A stretch of DNA of 64,000 nt from Pseudomonas gingeri (GCF_013386115.1 NZ_JACAOR010000006.1:148473-212472), one strand, 5' to 3'; shown: positions 7,722 through 16,543, counted from the stretch's first letter. A program made the numbers and translations. Notes: generated from the sequence alone by a model not told the origin.

Positions 7722-9664
7722 CAATGCACCTCCGCGGGTTCACGCTTGGGCGCCGGTTTGCTCGGCGCCGTCTCTTCGAGCAGGGCGTCGGCCACCAGTT
7801 CGGCCAGGTCCTTGATCAGGGGGCGCGGTTCGACCACGCCTTCGAGCATCGCCGTGCATTGCGGGCAACCGACCGCCACCAGTTCGGCGCCGGTTTCGCG
7901 GATATCTTCCATGCGCATATCGGGAATCCGCTGCTTGCCGGGAATGTCGGTGATCGGCGCGCCGCCACCGCCGCCGCAGCAACGGGAACGGAAACCGGAA
8001 CGCTGCATTTCCCTGACCTCGATCCCCAATGCCCGCAGCACGTCACGCGGCGCTTCATACTCGCCGTTGTAGCGGCCCAGGTAGCACGGGTCGTGATAGG
8101 TCACGCTGTTGCCCTTGTGCTGCCCGAGGTTGAGGGCACCGGCAGCGATCAGTTCGGCCATGTAGGTGCTGTGGTGCTGCACCAGGTAATCGCCGCCAAA
8201 GGCACCGTATTCGTTTTTCAGCACATGGAAACTGTGGGGATCGCAGGTGACGATGCGCTTGAAGCCGTACTTGGCCAGGGTCTGGATATTGCGCCTGGCC
8301 AGCAGCTGGAAGGTGGCCTCGTCGCCCAGGCGTCGCGCCACGTCACCACTGTCGCGCTCTTCCAGGCCGAGTACCGCGAAGTCGACCCTGGCCGCCTTCA
8401 GCACTTTGACGAAGGCGCGCAAGGTGCGCTGGTTGCGCATGTCGAAGGCGCCGTCGCCGACCCAGAACAGCACATCGGTGGTTTTCTTGTCACTGAGCAG
8501 GTTGAGGTTCAGGTCCGCCGCCCAGTTCATCCGCCCGCCGGGGGCGAAACCGCCTGGGTTGTCGGTGGCGATCAGGTTTTCCAGGACTTCGGCGCCCTTG
8601 TTCGGGGTCGCGCCTTTTTCCAGGGTCAGGTGCCGGCGCATGTCGACGATGGCATCGACGTGCTCGATCATCATCGGGCATTCCTCGACGCAGGCGCGAC
8701 AGGTGGTGCAGGACCACAGGGTCTCGGCGTCCACCAGGCCGTTGACGATCGGCTGGTGCGGGTTGCCGGAATGTTCGCCGACCGCCTTGCCGGGATACGG
8801 ACTGCCGGCGAAGTTCGCGTCAGTGCCGCCCGCCAGGCCGACCACCATGTCCTGGATGAGTTTTTTCGGGTTCAGCGGCTGGCCGGCGGCGAACGCCGGG
8901 CAGGCGGCTTCACATTTACCGCACTGCACGCAGGCATCGAAGCCCAGCAGTTGGTTCCAGGTGAAGTCCTTGGGTTTCTCGACCCCCAGCGGCGCCTGCG
9001 GATCAGTCAGGTCCAGCGGCTTGAGGCCGGTGGAGCGGCCGCCGCCGAAGCGTTCGGCGCGACGGTGCCAGGCCAGGTGCAGGGCACCGGCGAAGGCGTG
9101 CTTCATCGGTCCGCCCCAGGTCATGCCGAAGAACAGTTCCGACACGCCCCACAGCACGCCGAGGCCGAGGATCACGGCCAGGACCCAACCGCCGAAGTCT
9201 TGCGGAAGAATGCCGGCCACCGGCAGGGTGACCAGGAAGAACGACGCCGAGAAGGCCAGCAGGCTTTTCGGCAGGCGCATCCACGGGCCTTTCGACAGGC
9301 GGCTCGGCGGATTGCGGCGCCGCAGATAGACAAAGATCGCGCCGACGAACATCACCGCCGACATCACCAGCAAGGCATAGCCGAGGATGCGGTCATGCAG
9401 GCCGAAGCCGTGTACCAGGATCGCCAGGACAATCGAAGCCACCGCGCCACCGGCCGTGGCGACGTGGGTATTGGCGATGTATTTGTCCCGCGCCACCACA
9501 TGGTGCAAATCGACCATGTAGCGCTTGGGCATGGCGAACAGGCCACCGAGCAGATCGACTTTCGACGGTCGGCCGCGGCGCCACATGGCGACCCGCCGCA
9601 GCGCGCCGAGGACAGCCAGGCCCAGGGCGGCGAACAGCAGGATGGGAAGAAGGGTGTTCAACAT
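7721..9664 (-). CDS. dgcB: Dimethylglycine demethylation protein DgcB, membrane Fe-S oxidoreductase
   Basis: A 647-aa membrane iron-sulfur protein. It has about five transmembrane helices in residues 1-185, two 4Fe-4S clusters (C245, C248, C251, C255 and C319, C322, C325, C329) and a C-terminal heterodisulfide-reductase-like CCG region (YHDPCYLGR, CCGGGGG). With DgcA it converts N,N-dimethylglycine to sarcosine and probably passes electrons to EtfAB or the quinone pool. The start at 9664 was chosen because the longer frame runs back into a REP element; GGGAG lies just upstream. It overlaps etfA by one base. Confidence 0.93.
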   Translation of the reverse strand: MLNTLLPILLFAALGLAVLGALRRVAMWRRGRPSKVDLLGGLFAMPKRYMVDLHHVVARDKYIANTHVATAGGAVASIVLAILVHGFGLHDRILGYALLVMSAVMFVGAIFVYLRRRNPPSRLSKGPWMRLPKSLLAFSASFFLVTLPVAGILPQDFGGWVLAVILGLGVLWGVSELFFGMTWGGPMKHAFAGALHLAWHRRAERFGGGRSTGLKPLDLTDPQAPLGVEKPKDFTWNQLLGFDACVQCGKCEAACPAFAAGQPLNPKKLIQDMVVGLAGGTDANFAGSPYPGKAVGEHSGNPHQPIVNGLVDAETLWSCTTCRACVEECPMMIEHVDAIVDMRRHLTLEKGATPNKGAEVLENLIATDNPGGFAPGGRMNWAADLNLNLLSDKKTTDVLFWVGDGAFDMRNQRTLRAFVKVLKAARVDFAVLGLEERDSGDVARRLGDEATFQLLARRNIQTLAKYGFKRIVTCDPHSFHVLKNEYGAFGGDYLVQHHSTYMAELIAAGALNLGQHKGNSVTYHDPCYLGRYNGEYEAPRDVLRALGIEVREMQRSGFRSRCCGGGGGAPITDIPGKQRIPDMRMEDIRETGAELVAVGCPQCTAMLEGVVEPRPLIKDLAELVADALLEETAPSKPAPKREPAEVH

Positions 9665-9718
9665 GGTGCAGCTCCCAAAGACCTCGGGTCTTGCAGGTCG
9701 AGATGCCTTACTCGGTTC

Positions 9719-9812
9719 CTGTGGGAGCGGGCTTGCCCGCGAAAGCGGTGGGTCAGTCGACATCGATGCCGACGGACAGGTTGCATTCGCGGGCAAGCCC
9801 GCTCCCACAGGG
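9719..9812. repeat. REP doublet between dgcA and dgcB
   Basis: Inverted arms GTGGGAGCGGGCTTGCCCGC and GCGGGCAAGCCCGCTCCCAC flank a centre of about 50 bases. It lies inside the 162-base dgcA-dgcB gap, within one transcription unit, so it would be transcribed as an intercistronic hairpin. Confidence 0.93.
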
Positions 9813-9826
9813 TTATGTGCAAGCCG

Positions 9827-11887
9827 TTAGAAATCCTTGCACAGACGCAACGCGTCATAGATCGCCGCGTGCGTGTTGCGCTGGGCCACACAGTCGCCGA
9901 TGCGGAACAGCAGGTAACCGTCACCCGGCTGGCTCAGCGAAGGCTGCGGCTTGATCGCGAACAGGGCGTCGATATCGATCTGGCCCTTGTTGCGCGAACC
10001 GTCCTTGAGCCCGTAGTAGATCTCTTCGTCCGGACGCACGCCGTTCTCCACTACCACCTGGTCCACCACCCGCTCTTCCTTGGCGCCGGTGTATTCGTTC
10101 TCCAGCACCGCCACCAGCTTGTCGCCCTCGCGATAGACCTTTTCCAGCATCATGTCGCCGGTCATGATCACTTCCTTCGGGTACATGCTGCGGTAGTAGG
10201 TCGGGAACGACGTACCGCCGATGGCCACGCCCGGCTTGATATCGTCGGTGACGATCTCGACCTGGCTGCCCTTGTCGGCGAGGAAGTCGGCCACCGACAT
10301 GCCGGTGAACTCGCAGATGGTGTCGTAGACCAGCACGTTCTTGCCTGGCGCGACCTTGCCATCGAGCACATCCCAGCTGCTGACCACCAGCCCTTCGGCG
10401 GCGCCCCAGTGTTCGTTCTGTTCGAGGAACGGATGACCGCCCACCGCCAGCACGACCACATCCGGACGCAGGTCGAGGATGGTCGCCGCATCGGCGGCGG
10501 TGCCCAGCCGCACATCGACTTTCAGGCGTGCCAGTTCCAGCTGGAACCAGCGGGTGATACCGGCGATCTGGTCCCGTTGCGGCGCTTTCGAGGCCGTGGT
10601 GATCTGCCCGCCGATGGCGTCCTTCTTCTCGAACAGGGTCACGTCGTGACCGCGTTCGGCGCTGACCCGCGCCGCTTCCATGCCGGCGGGGCCGGCACCG
10701 ACGATCACCACCTTGCGCCGGGGCCCGGTGGACTTCTCGATGATATGCGGCACGCCCATGTATTCACGGGAAGTCGCGGCGTTCTGGATGCACAGGACAT
10801 CGAGCCCCTGGTACTGGCGGTCGATGCAATAGTTGGCGCCGACGCACTGCTTGATCTGGTCGACCTGGCCCATCTTGATCTTGGCGATCAGGTGCGGGTC
10901 GGCGATGTGCGCACGGGTCATGCCGACCATGTCGACATAGCCGCCTTCGAGAATGCGCGTCGCCTGGTTCGGGTCCTTGATGTTCTGTGCGTGCAGGACC
11001 GGCGCCTTGACCACTTCCTTGATCCCGGCGGCCAGGTGCAGGAACGGCTCCGGCGGGTAGCTCATGTTCGGAATCACGTTGGCCAGGGTGTTGTGGGTGT
11101 CGCAACCTGAGCCGACCACACCGATGAAGTCGAGCATACCGGTGTCGTCGTAATACTTGGCGATCTGCTTCATGTCCTCGTGGGACAGGCCGTCCGGGTG
11201 GAATTCGTCACCACAGATGCGCATGCCGACGCAGAAATCGTCACCGACTTCCTTGCGCACGGCCTTGAGCACTTCCAGGCCGAAACGCATGCGATTCTCG
11301 AAGCTGCCGCCCCATTCGTCGGTGCGTTTGTTGACCCGCGGGCTCCAGAACTGGTCGATCATGTGCTGGTGCACCGCCGACAGTTCGACGCCGTCCAGGC
11401 CGCCGGCCTTGGCCCGGGCCGCCGCGGTGGCGTAGTTGCCGATCACCCGCCAGATTTCTTCCGGCTCGATGGTCTTGCAGGTGGCGCGGTGCACCGGTTC
11501 ACGAATACCCGACGGCGACAGCAGGGTCGGCCAGTGTTCGCCGTCCCAGCGCGAACGCCGGCCCATGTGGGTAATCTGGATCATGATCTTGGCGCCATGC
11601 TTGTGCATGGCATCGGCCAGGTTCTGGAAGTGCGGAATGATCCGGTCGTCGGCCAGGTTCACCGATTTCCACCAGCCTTGCGGACTGTCGATGGCGACGC
11701 TGGAAGAACCGCCGCAGATCGCCAGGCCGATCCCGCCCTTGGCTTTCTCTTCGTAGTACTTCACATAGCGGTCGGTGGTCATCCCGCCGTCGGTGGCATA
11801 CACCTCGGCGTGGGCGGTACTGAGCACGCGGTTGCGGATGGTCAGTTTGCCGATCTGGATCGGCTGGAACATTGCTTCGAAAGCCAT
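9827..11887 (-). CDS. dgcA: Dimethylglycine demethylase subunit DgcA (OYE-type flavoprotein)
   Basis: A 686-aa protein of the trimethylamine dehydrogenase / 2,4-dienoyl-CoA reductase family: an N-terminal FMN TIM barrel (1-340), an Fe-S segment (about 348-366) and a C-terminal NAD/FAD-type Rossmann region with GAGPAGMEAARV at about 397. It oxidatively demethylates dimethylglycine to sarcosine. The Fe-S segment reads C348-x2-A351-x2-C354-x11-C366, so one of the four cysteines known from trimethylamine dehydrogenase is Ala here. The start has GAGGAA upstream and follows the DUF5943-type gene by 15 bases. Gene order matches the P. aeruginosa dgc locus. Confidence 0.93.
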   Translation of the reverse strand: MAFEAMFQPIQIGKLTIRNRVLSTAHAEVYATDGGMTTDRYVKYYEEKAKGGIGLAICGGSSSVAIDSPQGWWKSVNLADDRIIPHFQNLADAMHKHGAKIMIQITHMGRRSRWDGEHWPTLLSPSGIREPVHRATCKTIEPEEIWRVIGNYATAAARAKAGGLDGVELSAVHQHMIDQFWSPRVNKRTDEWGGSFENRMRFGLEVLKAVRKEVGDDFCVGMRICGDEFHPDGLSHEDMKQIAKYYDDTGMLDFIGVVGSGCDTHNTLANVIPNMSYPPEPFLHLAAGIKEVVKAPVLHAQNIKDPNQATRILEGGYVDMVGMTRAHIADPHLIAKIKMGQVDQIKQCVGANYCIDRQYQGLDVLCIQNAATSREYMGVPHIIEKSTGPRRKVVIVGAGPAGMEAARVSAERGHDVTLFEKKDAIGGQITTASKAPQRDQIAGITRWFQLELARLKVDVRLGTAADAATILDLRPDVVVLAVGGHPFLEQNEHWGAAEGLVVSSWDVLDGKVAPGKNVLVYDTICEFTGMSVADFLADKGSQVEIVTDDIKPGVAIGGTSFPTYYRSMYPKEVIMTGDMMLEKVYREGDKLVAVLENEYTGAKEERVVDQVVVENGVRPDEEIYYGLKDGSRNKGQIDIDALFAIKPQPSLSQPGDGYLLFRIGDCVAQRNTHAAIYDALRLCKDF

Positions 11888-11902
11888 GACGGGTTCCTCG
11901 AC

Positions 11903-12433
11903 TTACAACGGCTTGACGGTGAACAGGCCATCGTCGTGGCCTTCTTCAGAGCCGCCGTAGACTTGTTCGGCCACGGTGCGGATCTTGCTGCCGCGAGCGG
12001 CGAGGATCTGGTCCATGGCCCCGGCGAACCAGCCCGTGAACATGTAGTCGACCTTGCGCCCGACCTTGCCGTAGACGTAGACGAACGCCGAGTGTTCGAG
12101 CTTGACGCTGGCGGTGCCCTTGTCGAGGTCGATGTCCTGGATCTTGAACAGGCCCCAGCCACGTTGCGACAGGCGCTTCATGTAGTGTTCGAACACCGCG
12201 ACGCCTTCCAGGCCATGGCATTCGGCTTCTTTTTCACACCAGTGCCAGGCGGACTTGTAGCCGGCCTTGTAGAGGATTTCGGCATAGGCTTCGGCGCCCA
12301 GCACTTCCTCGATACCCATGTGGTTGTTGACGAAGAAATGCCGTGGGACATAGAGCATCGGCAATGCGTCGGAAGTCCAGACACCGGTTTCGCTGTCGAC
12401 TTCGATAGGCAGTTGCGGGGCGATTTTAGCCAT
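11903..12433 (-). CDS. DUF5943-type protein of the dgc operon
   Basis: A 176-aa soluble protein without signal peptide. It belongs to a conserved family always seen beside dgcA in Pseudomonas (PA5397 type); the fold is probably a 4-vinyl-reductase (V4R)-like small-molecule domain, judging from the GxxxxxxxW and C-terminal patterns, but I am not certain. The start at 12433 (MAKIAP) is preferred over the longer frame because GGAG lies 8 bases upstream. Its place between the dipeptidase-like gene and dgcA suggests an accessory role in dimethylglycine demethylation, perhaps cofactor or substrate handling. The function is unknown. Confidence 0.8.
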   Translation of the reverse strand: MAKIAPQLPIEVDSETGVWTSDALPMLYVPRHFFVNNHMGIEEVLGAEAYAEILYKAGYKSAWHWCEKEAECHGLEGVAVFEHYMKRLSQRGWGLFKIQDIDLDKGTASVKLEHSAFVYVYGKVGRKVDYMFTGWFAGAMDQILAARGSKIRTVAEQVYGGSEEGHDDGLFTVKPL

Positions 12434-12530
12434 GGGAAACACTCCAGAATTCATTGATTGCGGCTGGCCGCTTACGCCCTGCGCGACGGGCGCGCAGGGT
12501 GAGGTGTCGGAAAGAGAAAGCGGGCGGGAC

Positions 12531-13508
12531 TTATTCGCCCCAGACGTCCTTGAGGACGTTGACCCAGTTTTCGCCCATGATCTTGCGCACCACGCGCTCA
12601 GAGTGACCGCGCTTGAGCAGGGTCTCGGTGAGGTTCGGGAACTCGCCCACGGTGCGGATGCCCAGCGGGTTGATGATCTTGCCGAAGCTGGTCAGGCGGC
12701 GGGCGTAGCCCTTGTCGTGGGTCAGGTATTCGAAGAAGTCCTGGCCATGGCCCTGGGTGAAGTCGGTGCCGATGCCGATGGCGTCTTCACCGACGATGTT
12801 CATCACGTACTCGATGGCCTCGGCGTAGTCGTCGATGGTCGAGTCGATGCCCTTGGCGAGGAACGGCGCGAACATGGTCACGCCGACAAAGCCGCCGTGG
12901 TCGGCGATGAACTTCAGCTCGGCATCGGACTTGTTGCGCGGATGCTCTTTCAGACCCGAAGGCAGGCAATGGGAGTAGGTCACCGGCTTCTTCGATTCGA
13001 GGATCACTTCCTCGCTGGTCTTGGAACCGACGTGGGACAGGTCGCACATGATGCCGACCCGGTTCATCTCGGCGACGATCTCGCGACCGAAGCCCGACAG
13101 GCCGCCGTCACGCTCGTAGCAACCGGTGCCCACCAGGTTCTGGGTGTTGTAGCACATCTGCACGATACCGACGCCGAGCTGCTTGAAGATCTCGACGTAG
13201 CCGATCTGGTCTTCGAAGGCGTGGGCGTTCTGGAAACCGAACAGGATGCCGGTCTTGCCCAGCTCCTTGGCCTTGCGGATGTCGGCGGTGGTGCGTACGG
13301 GCATGACCAGGTCGCTGTTCTCGCGGATCAGCTTCTGGCTCGAGGCGATGCTGTTGACGGTGGCCTGGAAACCTTCCCAGACCGACACGGTGCAGTTGGC
13401 GGCGGTCAGCCCGCCCTTGCGCATGTCTTCGAACAGTTCACGGTTCCACTTGGCAATGATCAGCCCGTCGATAACGATGCTGTCGGCGTGCAATTCGGCT
13501 GGGCTCAT
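12531..13508 (-). CDS. M19 membrane dipeptidase-like protein with altered metal site
   Basis: A 325-aa protein of the renal dipeptidase (M19) family, first gene of the dgc operon (PA5396 type). Retained features are CDLSH (H159), SHCLP (H180), EHPRN and GIGTDF near the C-terminus. The usual N-terminal metal motif DGHND is replaced by DGLII (14-18), and the bridging Glu motif (EGGH) reads QNAH (Q93). The first zinc site therefore appears lost, so ordinary dipeptidase activity is doubtful. The start at 13508 was chosen because GGGGACAG precedes it and similarity begins there; the longer frame enters the promoter region. The locus implies a role in betaine catabolism. Confidence 0.85.
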   Translation of the reverse strand: MSPAELHADSIVIDGLIIAKWNRELFEDMRKGGLTAANCTVSVWEGFQATVNSIASSQKLIRENSDLVMPVRTTADIRKAKELGKTGILFGFQNAHAFEDQIGYVEIFKQLGVGIVQMCYNTQNLVGTGCYERDGGLSGFGREIVAEMNRVGIMCDLSHVGSKTSEEVILESKKPVTYSHCLPSGLKEHPRNKSDAELKFIADHGGFVGVTMFAPFLAKGIDSTIDDYAEAIEYVMNIVGEDAIGIGTDFTQGHGQDFFEYLTHDKGYARRLTSFGKIINPLGIRTVGEFPNLTETLLKRGHSERVVRKIMGENWVNVLKDVWGE

Positions 13509-13595
13509 CAGGCTGTCCCCTATTGGCGATTCACGCGCCGAATCGTCTGCCGGCGCTTTGGGGCCAGCATATGCCCAGGGGGCGGCGGAGCCGGG

Positions 13596-13650
13596 TGCAA
13601 AAACGACAGGGGAATTGCCGAAAGCGTCAATCCGCGACAAAGGGCGTCAA
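13596..13650 (-). promoter_or_regulatory. Candidate activator region upstream of the dipeptidase-dgc operon
   Basis: The 244-base gap between the divergent dipeptidase and LprI-like genes holds TGCAAAAACGACAGG (13596-13610) and two copies of GCGTCAA at 13624-13630 and 13644-13650, 20 bases apart. Direct half-sites about two helical turns apart suit an AraC-family activator such as GbdR, which is known to activate this operon in P. aeruginosa. The exact GbdR consensus was not checked, so this is a suggestion. Confidence 0.3.
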
Positions 13651-13752
13651 GACGGTAGGCTCAAGGACTTGTCGCTGTACGACTATTCTTTGCATTCTGC
13701 TTGAGACAGAATTGCCCCACATCGCTCTCCTATCCCGTATCAGGACGCCGTA

Positions 13753-14154
13753 ATGAAATCGATTTTCCTGGCCTTGGCCCTTGTCAGCATGGGCGTTCAC
13801 GCGGCCGAAGAGTCCGACAACTCGCCTTGCGACGCGGTGCCGGACGACCAGCAGACCCTGGAATGCGCCACCTACAACAAAAACACCGCCGAGCAGTTGC
13901 TCAAGGAGAACTTCCAGGCGCTGCTGGATCGGGTCGCGTCGCAATATGCGAACAAAAAGGCCGATCTGGCGGACATCACCGGCAAACTGCAGACTGCCGA
14001 GCAGTTGTGGATAAAATCCCGGGATGCCGATTGCGCCATCGCCCCGTTCCCGGCGAAGGTCGGCAGCAAGCAATACAACATCGACCTGAACGACTGCCTG
14101 GCCAGCAAGAGCGACGAACGGTCGGAGTTCCTCGAGTCGCTGTTGCAGGAATGA
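13753..14154 (+). CDS. LprI/DUF1311-type secreted protein
   Basis: A 133-aa protein with a cleavable signal peptide (about 1-17, ending AHAAE-like) and a DUF1311/LprI-type domain with paired cysteines (C24, C37, and C-terminal C97 and C115 approximately) and an acidic, Gln-rich helix region. Members include lysozyme inhibitors and periplasmic proteins of unknown role. It stands alone on the plus strand, divergent from the dgc operon. The LprI family name rests on the overall pattern (W-x-K-S-R-D-A-D-C), which is typical. Confidence 0.75.
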   Translation: MKSIFLALALVSMGVHAAEESDNSPCDAVPDDQQTLECATYNKNTAEQLLKENFQALLDRVASQYANKKADLADITGKLQTAEQLWIKSRDADCAIAPFPAKVGSKQYNIDLNDCLASKSDERSEFLESLLQE

Positions 14155-14196
14155 ACCGCGGGGCACCCGGACCGCTGTCCGTGACAAAGGATCTGT

Positions 14197-14685
14197 ATGT
14201 ACTACCCACGTGAAGCCGCGCGCGATCATCTGTTCAATCGCGCCGCCCTGCTGTTTTTCCTGATCCTGCTGGCCTGCGTCTTCGCGATGATGTCGCGCGA
14301 GGATGGCCTGCGCTACGCCGCCCTGCAGACATCGGCCAAGGAAGTCACGGGCACCGTCACCCAGGTCGAAGAACTCTGGAGGGGCCCGGTGTTCCTCGGC
14401 CAGTACGTGCACTACCGCTTCGATGACCGCAACACCCGCGGCGATGGCGTGCTGTATCAGGACACCTTCACACCCAGCGGCAGCTACCATGAAGGAGAGC
14501 CGGTGCAGGTGGTCTATTCCGAGTGGTTCCCCAGCTATCACAACCTGGCCACGCAGCGGCGCTTCGGCCGACCCGGTTTCTATATCTTCAGCGCCAGTGT
14601 CGCCACGGTGGTGCTGGGCTTCGGCCTGCTGTTCTGGACTACCCACCTGATCTTCCGGCATCGGCGGGAAGACCGTTATTACTGA
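14197..14685 (+). CDS. DUF3592-type membrane protein
   Basis: A 162-aa protein with two transmembrane helices, at about 14-31 and 129-150, enclosing a beta-rich domain of the DUF3592 type (VTGTVTQVEE, VHYRF, G-EPVQVVYSEWFP). The start has AAAGGATCTGT upstream. Function is unknown; the domain is common in small envelope proteins. It follows the LprI-like gene by 42 bases and could be co-transcribed. Confidence 0.7.
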   Translation: MYYPREAARDHLFNRAALLFFLILLACVFAMMSREDGLRYAALQTSAKEVTGTVTQVEELWRGPVFLGQYVHYRFDDRNTRGDGVLYQDTFTPSGSYHEGEPVQVVYSEWFPSYHNLATQRRFGRPGFYIFSASVATVVLGFGLLFWTTHLIFRHRREDRYY

Positions 14686-14808
14686 GTCGAACCTCCTGAC
14701 ACCAGAAGCTTGACAAGGCCCAGGGGGAAACTTAACTAAGCAACAAACCGCCCCCGTCCTGAACCGGCTGTACAGACGAGTCCCCCACGATAATCAGGAG
14801 ATTTTCGT

Positions 14809-15585
14809 ATGCACTCACTTGCAGCCATTCCGTTCTATGCCTTCGCCATCTTTGTCGCCATCGTGCTGTTCATCGACATTGGCCGGCGCATCGGTGCCCG
14901 CCATCTGGCCGCCGACCCCGAGGGTGCGCGGATCGGGATTGGCGCCATCGAAGGCGCGGTGTTCGGCCTGCTGGCGCTGTTGATTGCCTTCACCTTCTCT
15001 GGCGCAGCCACCCGCATGGATGCCCGGCGCACCCTGATCGTCGCGGAAACCAACGCCATGGGCACCGCCTGGCTGCGCCTGGACCTGCTGCCGGCTGCGC
15101 ACCAGCCGGCATTGCGCCAGGACTTTCGCGATTATGTGGATGCCCGCATCGCCTATTATCGCGACCTGACCGACGTCGACCTCGCGACCCGGGAAAACGC
15201 CCGGGCCAGTGCCTTGCAACTGGCTATCTGGAAAAAGGCCGTGGCCTCGTTGCAGGACATGCCGACCCCCACCCTGGGCGTCAGCGCGCTGCAGGCGCTC
15301 AACGAGATGATCGACATCACCACCACCCGCAGCGTGGCCCTGGAAACCCACCCGCCGCTGATCATCTACCTGATGCTGATCACCCTGACCCAGATCAGCG
15401 CCCTGCTGATCGGCTACGGCATGGCCGGCACCGTCACCCGCCACTGGCTGCACAGCCTCGGCTACGCCCTGGTGATGGTCTGCGTGCTCTACGTGATCCT
15501 CGACTTCGAGTTCCCACGACTGGGCATCATCCGCGTCGACTACTTCGACAAGATCATGCTGGACTTGCGCAAAACGATGGATTAG
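14809..15585 (+). CDS. DUF4239-like (bestrophin-like) membrane protein
   Basis: A 258-aa integral membrane protein with hydrophobic segments at about 6-24, 43-63, 182-205 and 213-231, arranged as two pairs around a central soluble domain. The pattern matches the DUF4239 / bestrophin-like domain family. Start ATG at 14809 has CAGGAG upstream. No neighbour suggests a role. Confidence 0.65.
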   Translation: MHSLAAIPFYAFAIFVAIVLFIDIGRRIGARHLAADPEGARIGIGAIEGAVFGLLALLIAFTFSGAATRMDARRTLIVAETNAMGTAWLRLDLLPAAHQPALRQDFRDYVDARIAYYRDLTDVDLATRENARASALQLAIWKKAVASLQDMPTPTLGVSALQALNEMIDITTTRSVALETHPPLIIYLMLITLTQISALLIGYGMAGTVTRHWLHSLGYALVMVCVLYVILDFEFPRLGIIRVDYFDKIMLDLRKTMD

Positions 15586-15687
15586 GGACCTCGCCAGTCC
15601 GGCAACATCAGGCAAACCTTGCCGCATTGTCGACACGGAGAATATAAGCAAATATTAGAAATTCTTATAAAAGACTTATATCATCCC

Positions 15688-15787
15688 ATGAACACAATTT
15701 TCTGGACCCCACCTGTTCGACTGGGAAGGCATCCTTAAAGTGGTCAGTATCCAAGAGGTAAAAAAGCGCGATGAACGCACCTACTGA
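15688..15787 (+). pseudogene. Internally deleted RelE/ParE-family toxin gene
   Basis: Two coding scraps remain. From ATG 15688 seven codons read MNTIFWT, a usual RelE-toxin start. After a frame break, the frame through 15719-15787 reads FDWEGILKVVSIQEVKKRD and ends ERTY-stop, which looks like a RelE-toxin C-terminus. A full gene is near 290 bases, so about 190 bases and the frame have been lost. The stop overlaps the start of the antitoxin gene by 17 bases, the normal toxin-antitoxin arrangement. The leader (15640-15687) is A+T-rich and may still be the promoter. Family identity is by pattern recognition. Confidence 0.6.
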
Positions 15788-16094
15788 CATCCAGATCATC
15801 AATGACGCCAACGGGCAGCCGGCTTTCGTCGTGATCCCCTACGCGCAATATGTCGCCCAACAAAGGGAGCCCGACCTGATCCCCCATGAGGTTGTCAGTC
15901 GCATGGTCGACGGGGCAACCCCCATTCGCGCCTGGCGCGAGTATCTGGATCTGACGCAAGATGAAGTAGCCAGGCGCCTGGGCATCTCGCAACCGGCCTA
16001 TGCCCAGCAGGAATCCGTAGCCAGGCCGCGCAAGGCGACCCGCGAAAAAATCGCGGCGGCATTCGGCATCAAGGCAGACCAACTGGAGCTCTGA
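15771..16094 (+). CDS. XRE-family antitoxin without an intact toxin
   Basis: A 107-aa protein. The N-terminal 35 residues (NDANGQPAFVVIPYAQYV) resemble a Phd/antitoxin-type segment and the C-terminal half is an XRE helix-turn-helix (about 55-100, DLTQDEVARRLGISQPAYAQQE). This two-part form is usual for antitoxins that sit downstream of RelE-type toxins. The matching toxin is only a remnant, so the protein may now be a free repressor or a shield against related toxins. The start lies inside the toxin remnant. Confidence 0.78.
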   Translation: MNAPTDIQIINDANGQPAFVVIPYAQYVAQQREPDLIPHEVVSRMVDGATPIRAWREYLDLTQDEVARRLGISQPAYAQQESVARPRKATREKIAAAFGIKADQLEL

Positions 16095-16126
16095 TCTCCA
16101 TTCCCAGCGACTCCCAAAGGACTCAA

Positions 16127-16543
16127 ATGACTATCTGCGGCATCGAAATAAAAGGCAGCGAAGCCATCTTCGCCCTCGCCACCCTGCAGGACGGCAGCCC
16201 TGAACATGTGGCCGTCGCCACCAGGAAGATCGCCCTGGACGACGATGACGAAGCCGCCAACGTGAAAGCCTTCGCCGGCCAGATCAAGGCCTTTGTCCAG
16301 GCCCATGGCATCCAGCGCATCGCCATCAAGAAACGCGGCAAGAAGGGCGAGTTCGCCGGCGGGCCGACCACCTTCAAGATCGAGGGCATCCTGCAGTTGC
16401 TGGACAACTGCGAGGTGACGCTGCTGTCACCCCAGACCCTCAACGCGCAGCACAAGAAGTTCGCCTTCGCCCTGCCCGCGACGCTGAACAAATATCAGCA
16501 TGAAGCCTACAAGGCAGCCTGTGCCGCGCTGCTGAAAAAGTAA
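16127..16543 (+). CDS. DUF3010 family protein
   Basis: A 138-aa soluble protein of the DUF3010 family, identified from its full-length pattern (GIEIKGSEAIFALA at the start; KKRGKKGEFAGG in the middle). The start resembles an RNase H-like or actin-like nucleotide fold, but no function is established. The start ATG has AAAGGACT upstream, and the gene lies 32 bases after the antitoxin gene. It is followed by a REP doublet. Confidence 0.75.
   Translation: MTICGIEIKGSEAIFALATLQDGSPEHVAVATRKIALDDDDEAANVKAFAGQIKAFVQAHGIQRIAIKKRGKKGEFAGGPTTFKIEGILQLLDNCEVTLLSPQTLNAQHKKFAFALPATLNKYQHEAYKAACAALLKK

Noticed and set aside
7724..11110. Open frame of 1128 codons on the plus strand opposite dgcB and dgcA
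   Set aside because: Antisense shadow of GC-rich codons; His/Gln/Gly-rich low-complexity product with no domains, while the minus strand encodes clear DgcA and DgcB.
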